Shown here: positions 61,201 through 64,000 of the stretch, one piece after another
How the letters are laid out: the number at the start of each line of letters is the position of its first letter
Numbering within the stretch: the first letter of the stretch is position 1
Source of the DNA: Lepisosteus oculatus
Taxonomy: Eukaryota > Chordata > Actinopteri > Semionotiformes > Lepisosteidae
Assembly (NCBI RefSeq): GCF_040954835.1
Contig: NC_090699.1
Coordinates: 13,571,817 to 13,635,816 of the forward strand
Length of the DNA: 64,000 nucleotides
Reading direction: 5' to 3'
Translations under genes and position numbers: made by a program
Notes under the pieces: generated by a model
Seen by the model: the letters and a program-made list of their open reading frames with translations, nothing else
The model's database searches: none
Told to the model about the DNA's origin: nothing

Positions 61201-62987
61201 AACACTGCACTGAGAGAGAGGGGTTCATACAGACACACTGACTGACTGGACACTACAGTACATTAACACTGCACTGAGAGAGAGGGGTTCATACAGACAC
61301 ACTGACTGACTGGACACTCCAGTACATTAACACTGCACTGAGAGAGAGGGGTTCATACAGACACACTGACTGGACACTCCAGTACATTAACACTGCACTG
61401 AGAGAGAGGGGTTCATACAGACACACTGACTGGACACTCCAGTACATTAACACTGCACTGAGAGAGAGGGGTTCATACAGACACACTGACTGACTGGACA
61501 CTCCAGTACATTAACACTGCACTGAGAGAGAGGGGTTCATACAGACACACTGACTGGACACTCCAGTACATTAACACTGCACTGAGAGAGAGGGGTTCAT
61601 ACAGACACACTGACTGACTGGACACTCCAGTACATTAACACTGCACTGAGAGAGAGGGGTTCATACAGACACACTGACTGACTGGACACTCCAGTACATT
61701 AACACTGCACTGAGAGAGAGGGGTTCATACAGACACACTGACTGGACACTCCAGTACATTAACACTGCACTGAGAGAGAGGGGTTCATACAGACACACTG
61801 ACTGACTGGACACTCCAGTACATTAACACTGCACTGAGAGAGAGGGGTTCATACAGACACACTGACTGACTGGACACTCCAGCACATTAACACTGCACTG
61901 AGAGAGAGGGGTTCATACAGACACACTGACTGGACACTACAGTACATTAACACTGCACTGAGAGAGAGGGGTTCATACAGACACACTGACTGGACACTCC
62001 AGTACATTAACACTGCACTGAGAGAGAGGGGTTCATACAGACACACTGACTGGACACTCCAGTACATTAACACTGCACTGAGAGAGAGGGGTTCATACAG
62101 ACACACTGACTGACTGGACACTCCAGTACATTAACACTGCACTGAGAGAGAGGGGTTCATACAGACACACTGACTGACTGGACACTCCAGTACATTAACA
62201 CTGCACTGAGAGAGAGGGGCTCATACAGACACACTGACTGACTGGACACTCCAGTACATTAACACTGCACTGAGAGAGAGGGGTTCATACAGACACACTG
62301 ACTGACTGGACACTCCAGTACATTAACACTGCACTGAGAGAGAGGGGTTCATACAGACACACTGACTGGACACTCCAGTACATTAACACTGCACTGAGAG
62401 AGAGGGGTTCATACAGACACACTGACTGACTGGACACTCCAGTACATTAACACTGCACTGAGAGAGAGGGGTTCATACAGACACACTGACTGACTGGACA
62501 CTCCAGTACATTAACACTGCACTGAGAGAGAGGGGTTCATACAGACACACTGACTGACTGGACACTCCAGTACATTAACACTGCACTGAGAGAGAGGGGT
62601 TCATACAGACACACTGACTGACTGGACACTCCAGTACATTAACACTGCACTGAGAGAGAGGGGTTCATACAGACACACTGACTGACTGGACACTCCAGTA
62701 CATTAACACTGCACTGAGAGAGAGGGGTTCATACAGACACACTGACTGACTGGACACTCCAGTACATTAACACTGCACTGAGAGAGAGGGGTTCATACAG
62801 AGATACAGCGCAGGTAGTGTAGGAGAGGTTAAACAGTGACAGCGCTGCGCCTGCTCCTACACGGCCTGTGGCTGCGCCGGGTGTTTACTTGCTCGGCCGT
62901 GCTGGTGACCAGGCCCTGGTGCAGCCGGAGAGCCTGTCTCTGCGAGAAGCACTGCGTCTGGTTGTTCCTCAGCAGGGCCCGCTGGAT
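43861..62987 (-). CDS. CARMIL3: CARMIL3, 3' part (16 exons seen, 5' half outside window)
   Basis: Actin regulator: CARMIL proteins bind the barbed-end capping protein and weaken capping, acting at the plasma membrane. Exons in transcript order: 62987-62889, 60962-60834, 57994-57881, 57790-57615, 56730-56643, 55456-55334, 54369-54303, 53653-53451, 52725-52646, 51882-51706, 46891-46666, 46576-46126, 45833-45694, 44650-44461, 44292-44221, 43977-43861. All phases fit and about 817 codons are visible. The first six encode the helical domain. Exon H holds the capping-protein-interaction motif ([19 protein letters not shown], pattern LxHxTxxRP). Exon J has a basic membrane-binding stretch. The rest is proline-rich. 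Choice of CARMIL3 over CARMIL1/2 rests on the neighbouring CPNE6. The 3' terminus is unresolved. Confidence 0.88.
43998..44220. repeat. CAGACAGA-type simple repeat
   Basis: Imperfect runs of GACAGACAGGCAGACACAGA between exons O and P. Confidence 0.8.
44221..44292 (-). CDS. CARMIL3: CARMIL3 exon O
   Basis: 72 bases encoding [24 protein letters not shown]. Acceptor is GTGCAG, donor is G|GTACTG. Confidence 0.78.
44461..44650 (-). CDS. CARMIL3: CARMIL3 exon N, proline-rich
   Basis: Encodes [20 protein letters not shown], ..., [18 protein letters not shown]; contains SH3-ligand-like PPPVPP. Donor is CAAG|GTAACT, phase 1. Confidence 0.8.
44695..44915. repeat. CA-rich ~25-40-bp repeat
   Basis: Units such as CACACAGACCACAAGACACA and CTGACACACACTACAACACA, with a ~110-base block occurring twice. 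Confidence 0.8.
44930..45693. repeat. Array seeded by the exon M donor edge, ~6 copies
   Basis: The ~115-bp unit is CTGTCTCAGGCACACAGAGA / CCTGTCTGCACACACCTTGC / TCGGGACAGAGGGACAAGC plus a variable CA/CACT tract. Its minus strand CTGTCCCGAGCAAGGTGTGT equals the exon M end and 5' splice site. Confidence 0.88.
45694..45833 (-). CDS. CARMIL3: CARMIL3 exon M, acidic/basic low complexity
   Basis: Encodes [20 protein letters not shown], glycine run, then [11 protein letters not shown]. Donor is AAG|GTGTGT. Low complexity lowers confidence, but the phases fit. Confidence 0.65.
46126..46576 (-). CDS. CARMIL3: CARMIL3 exon L, with in-frame coding repeat
   Basis: 451 bases. The first two thirds encode a repeat of units such as [28 protein letters not shown] (Arg/Gln/Asp/Ala-rich). 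The remainder reads [20 protein letters not shown] and [11 protein letters not shown]. Open throughout and phase-consistent with exons K and M. The repeat may be a lineage-specific expansion. Confidence 0.68.
46621..46643 (-). promoter_or_regulatory. Strong candidate CTCF site
   Basis: The minus strand reads GGCACCAGGGGGCGCTGTGG, a near-consensus CTCF core, just downstream of the exon K donor. Motif match only. Confidence 0.55.
46666..46891 (-). CDS. CARMIL3: CARMIL3 exon K, proline-rich region
   Basis: Encodes [17 protein letters not shown]..., [17 protein letters not shown] and AAKQVQSK. Acceptor is TCTTCAG, donor is AAG|GTGCGA. Confidence 0.8.
46896..46945. repeat. (GA)n microsatellite
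   Basis: Uninterrupted run of about 20 AG dinucleotides at the exon K acceptor side. Confidence 0.95.
46975..51625. repeat. 4.7-kb array of 36/48-bp units, ~105 copies
   Basis: The unit is ACAGGTCCACACAGACAAGA / CACTGCACACAGCGCTGAG, with or without ACAGGTGAG (48 versus 36 bp). Both lengths are multiples of three with few stops, which yields spurious frames up to 1708 codons. A rare variant GAGACAGGACAGGTCC occurs near 48351, 48645, 49709 and 50001, so a ~1.36-kb block was duplicated. Variant GACAGGCGAG is concentrated at both ends. Confidence 0.95.
51703..51720 (+). promoter_or_regulatory. Candidate CTCF site at the exon J donor
   Basis: The plus strand TACCTAGGGGGCGCTGTG matches the AGGGGGCGCT core and overlaps the exon J 5' splice site on the other strand. 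Confidence 0.4.
51706..51882 (-). CDS. CARMIL3: CARMIL3 exon J, basic membrane-binding stretch
   Basis: Encodes [20 protein letters not shown] and [18 protein letters not shown], a basic-hydrophobic stretch fitting the CARMIL membrane-binding domain. Phases 1 in and 2 out match both neighbours. Confidence 0.82.
   Translation of the reverse strand, partial: PALRSAPVPVAALAQEEEAHHAVHLRLPPEPQPPCGQSGRGVRGRGRGLWGRVPHSAP
52085..52620. repeat. GGTTCAGGG-rich minisatellite, ~11 units
   Basis: Units such as CAGGCTGGACTTGTGGCTTG / AGGTTCAGGGCTTGGGGTTC / AGGGATCAG. Local runs of (GGTTCAG)n resemble variant telomere repeats. Confidence 0.9.
52646..52725 (-). CDS. CARMIL3: CARMIL3 exon I
   Basis: Encodes [26 protein letters not shown]; resembles the acidic DEGxxxFFxKR segment that follows the capping-protein motif in CARMILs. 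Phase 2 out. Confidence 0.82.
52850..53310. repeat. GA-rich degenerate repeat, intron H-I
   Basis: Units such as GAGAGAGACAGGCTAGAGAT / CAGAGAGTGTTAGACAAGAT / GTTACTGACGAGTGTGAGAG, three good copies then decay. Confidence 0.7.
53451..53653 (-). CDS. CARMIL3: CARMIL3 exon H, capping-protein-interaction motif
   Basis: Encodes [20 protein letters not shown]..., [10 protein letters not shown] and [19 protein letters not shown], the LxHxTxxRP signature that wraps capping protein; ends PPEIPNNS. This exon identifies the family. Confidence 0.92.
53685..54180. repeat. 60/64-bp minisatellite family A, block 6, ~8 copies
   Basis: Plus orientation, beginning ~35 bases upstream of the exon H acceptor. 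Confidence 0.95.
54187..54222. other. Perfect 16-bp inverted repeat with 4-nt loop
   Basis: TTCTCTACTTCTGTCT, loop AGGA, then the exact reverse complement AGACAGAAGTAGAGAA. It sits between family A block 6 and exon G. Confidence 0.9.
54303..54369 (-). CDS. CARMIL3: CARMIL3 exon G
   Basis: Encodes [22 protein letters not shown], a basic block typical of CARMILs just before the capping-protein-binding region. Phase 1 out (A|GTGAGT). Confidence 0.87.
54370..54600. other. Single-copy part of intron F-G
   Basis: Unique GC-rich sequence; no repeat or other feature recognised. Confidence 0.4.
54620..55333. repeat. Array seeded by the exon F donor edge, with CA microsatellites
   Basis: About 17 degenerate units CTCACGATGCTGGTGCCCAG / CTCACACACAC. 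The minus strand GAGCTGGGCACCAGCATCGT equals the exon F end plus 5' splice site. Long (CA)n tracts at 54838-54904 and 55190-55220 lie inside it. Confidence 0.88.
55334..55456 (-). CDS. CARMIL3: CARMIL3 exon F
   Basis: Encodes [20 protein letters not shown], basic SRRRHRDS, then [12 protein letters not shown]. The 3' edge GAGCTGGGCACCAGCATC|GTGAGT is copied through the downstream intron. Confidence 0.87.
55620..56385. repeat. 62-bp CpG-rich minisatellite with 12-bp palindrome, ~12 copies
   Basis: The unit contains CTCAGACTCTGGGAACGGGT, CAGCCAGTCCCTCTGGCACC and GGTCCGATCGGAC. GTCCGATCGGAC is a perfect palindrome present in most units; near 55915 and 56039 it is changed to GGGCCGATCAGAC. Confidence 0.93.
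56386..56642. other. Single-copy part of intron E-F
   Basis: Nothing recognised apart from the exon E donor at its right edge. Confidence 0.4.
56643..56730 (-). CDS. CARMIL3: CARMIL3 exon E, helical domain
   Basis: Encodes [29 protein letters not shown], a well conserved CARMIL block. Donor is CTG|GTGAGT. Confidence 0.88.
56755..57600. repeat. 60/64-bp minisatellite family A, block 7, ~13 copies
   Basis: Plus orientation between exons D and E, abutting the exon E acceptor; first unit keeps GGGGTTAATACAG. Confidence 0.95.
57615..57790 (-). CDS. CARMIL3: CARMIL3 exon D, helical domain
   Basis: Encodes [16 protein letters not shown]..., [20 protein letters not shown] and RAL. Ends in phase 2 (GA|GTGAGT), giving Glu with exon E. 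Confidence 0.88.
57881..57994 (-). CDS. CARMIL3: CARMIL3 exon C, helical domain
   Basis: 38 codons, [20 protein letters not shown] onward to KAADKELQ. Its first ~37 bases and acceptor seed the large upstream array. Confidence 0.87.
57995..60445. repeat. 2.4-kb array seeded by the exon C 5' edge, ~36 copies
   Basis: The ~66-bp unit is ACAGCTCATGGGCCAGCTCG / CAGAGAGAGGGGTACAGCTG / GGAGAGAGAGACAGGTTAAT / ACACACAC. The minus strand repeats the CAG acceptor and the codons for [22 protein letters not shown] and GGGAGAG/GGGACAG variants are clustered, with a ~330-bp block (59690-60020 and 60020-60350) duplicated. Confidence 0.93.
60446..60833. other. Single-copy part of intron B-C
   Basis: Purine-rich unique sequence up to the exon B donor; no repeat or coding signal. 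Confidence 0.4.
60834..60962 (-). CDS. CARMIL3: CARMIL3 exon B, helical domain
   Basis: 43 codons, [20 protein letters not shown] onward to KEARNSRA; amphipathic helical composition. Acceptor is preceded by TATTAACCCCTCTCCTCTCT, the sequence the family A array resembles. Confidence 0.85.
60968..62800. repeat. 60/64-bp minisatellite family A, block 8, ~29 copies
   Basis: Plus orientation, filling nearly the whole intron between exons A and B and abutting the exon B acceptor. Confidence 0.95.
62889..62987 (-). CDS. CARMIL3: CARMIL3 exon A (first in window)
   Basis: Encodes [20 protein letters not shown], then [13 protein letters not shown], the CARMIL segment between the leucine-rich repeats and the helical domain. 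Acceptor is CCTCAG, donor is CAA|GTAAAC. Confidence 0.85.
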
Positions 62988-63180
62988 CTGAGGGAGAGGG
63001 CAGAGGGGAGCGGTCAGCTGTCCTCACAACACCCGTCTACGACTGTCTGCGGCAGCACAACAGCACACACTGGTCCGGGGTTCCCGTGTGGCCTGAGTGT
63101 TTCTCCCTGCATCCAGGTGGTATTCCACCAGAGGCTCCGGCTTCTTCTGGCCCCCAACGACATATTGGTCAGGCTAACTG
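62988..63180. other. Single-copy intron sequence upstream of exon A
   Basis: Unique sequence; open in one minus frame, but no CARMIL-like residues recognised. Confidence 0.35.
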
Positions 63181-64000
63181 GTGTGTGCGTGCGCATGCGC
63201 GCGTGTGAGGGAGTGTGTCTGAGTGCACGTGTGTGAGAGACTGCATGTGTGTGCACATGTGAAAGAGGGTGTGAGTATGTGCACGTGTGAAAGAGGGCAT
63301 GGGTGTGTGCATGTGAGAGAGTGTGTGTGTGCACGTGAGAGAGAGGGCATGAGTGTGTGCACGTGAGAGAGGGCATGAGTGTGTGCACGTGAGAGAGAGG
63401 GCATGAGTGTGAGCACGTGAGAGAGAGGGAATGAGTGTGAGCACGTGAGAGAGAGGGCATGAGTGTGAGCACGTGAGAGAGAGGGCATGAGTGTGAGCAC
63501 GTGAGAGAGAGGGCATGAGTGTGAGCACGTGAGAGAGAGGGAATGAGTGTGAGCACGTGAGAGAGAGGGCATGAGTGTGAGCACGTGAGAGAGAGGGCAT
63601 GAGTGTGTGCACGTGTGAGAAAGTGCATGAGTGTGAGCACGTGAGAGAGAGGGCATGAGTGTGAGCACGTGAGAGAGAGGGCATGAGTGTGAGCACGTGA
63701 GAGAGAGGGCATGAGTGTGAGCACGTGAGAGAGAGAGGGAATGAGTGTGAGCACGTGAGAGAGAGGGCATGAGTGTGTGCACGTGAGAGAGAGGGCATGA
63801 GTGTGAGCACATGAGAGAGAGGGAATGAGTGTGAGCACGTGAGAGAGAGGGAATGAGTGTGAGCACGTGAGAGAGAGGGAATGAGTGTGAGCACGTGAGA
63901 GAGAGGGCATGAGTGTGAGCACGTGAGAGAGAGGGAATGAGTGTGAGCACGTGAGAGAGAGGGAATGAGTGTGAGCACGTGAGAGAGAGGGCATGAGTGT
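63181..64000. repeat. 28-bp minisatellite carrying CACGTG, ~28 copies, runs off window
   Basis: The unit is GTGAGCACGTGAGAGAGAGG / GCATGAGT (or GAATGAGT). The first units (63181-63350) are more degenerate. Nearly every unit holds the palindromic E-box core CACGTG. Confidence 0.93.

Noticed and set aside
63014..63994. His/Ser/Leu-rich minus frames of 258-326 codons
   Set aside because: Translations of the 28-bp CACGTG array, open in all three minus frames.

Overview
This is vertebrate genomic DNA, most likely from a fish. It shows spliced genes with canonical GT/AG junctions, non-LTR retrotransposon copies, and very heavy minisatellite content. The species cannot be fixed from the sequence. 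Two protein-coding genes are recognised, both on the minus strand and in tandem. (1) The 3' part of CARMIL3 (capping protein regulator and myosin 1 linker 3) has sixteen phase-compatible exons between 62987 and 43861. They encode the helical domain, the capping-protein-interaction motif, a basic membrane-binding stretch and the proline-rich tail. Its leucine-rich-repeat half lies beyond the right edge. (2) A complete CPNE6-type copine has fifteen coding exons between 30381 and 6971, 550 codons plus stop, with no frameshift. It encodes C2A, C2B and a von Willebrand A-like copine domain. CARMIL3 directly upstream of CPNE6 in the same orientation is also the mammalian order, which supports both calls. 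A hydrophobic exon-like segment at 1-124 may belong to a third minus-strand gene that I cannot name.

Layout: 1-640 exon-like segment and its tandem copies; 640-5630 minisatellites; 5985-6970 presumed CPNE6 3' UTR with overlapping poly(A) signals; 6971-30381 CPNE6, its introns packed with arrays plus two copies of one LINE family; 30382-43860 spacer and unresolved CARMIL3 3' end, containing a 3.9-kb 60/64-bp array, a 1.9-kb CT array, a CA repeat, and 1.5-kb and 2.2-kb arrays; 43861-62987 CARMIL3 exons between further arrays, including a 4.7-kb one; 63180-64000 an array carrying a CACGTG in nearly every unit.

The main unusual point is how the arrays relate to the genes. In at least seven places the repeat unit is a copy of an exon edge together with its splice site. 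A shared 60/64-bp minisatellite, present in eight blocks, resembles a 3' splice-site region (branch-like A, pyrimidine tract, CAG) and directly abuts the true acceptors of four exons. One exon (CPNE6 exon 13) sits between two inverted blocks of that array. Another intron array is made of the LINE's 3' end. A 3.1-kb array repeats a CTCF-core-like sequence about fifty times beside the CPNE6 5' exons.

Both proteins act in actin and membrane signalling, in mammals mainly in neurons: CARMIL3 restrains actin capping protein, and CPNE6 is a calcium-responsive membrane-binding protein of dendritic spines. Nearly all long open frames in the window are by-products of repeat units whose length is a multiple of three; they are not genes.
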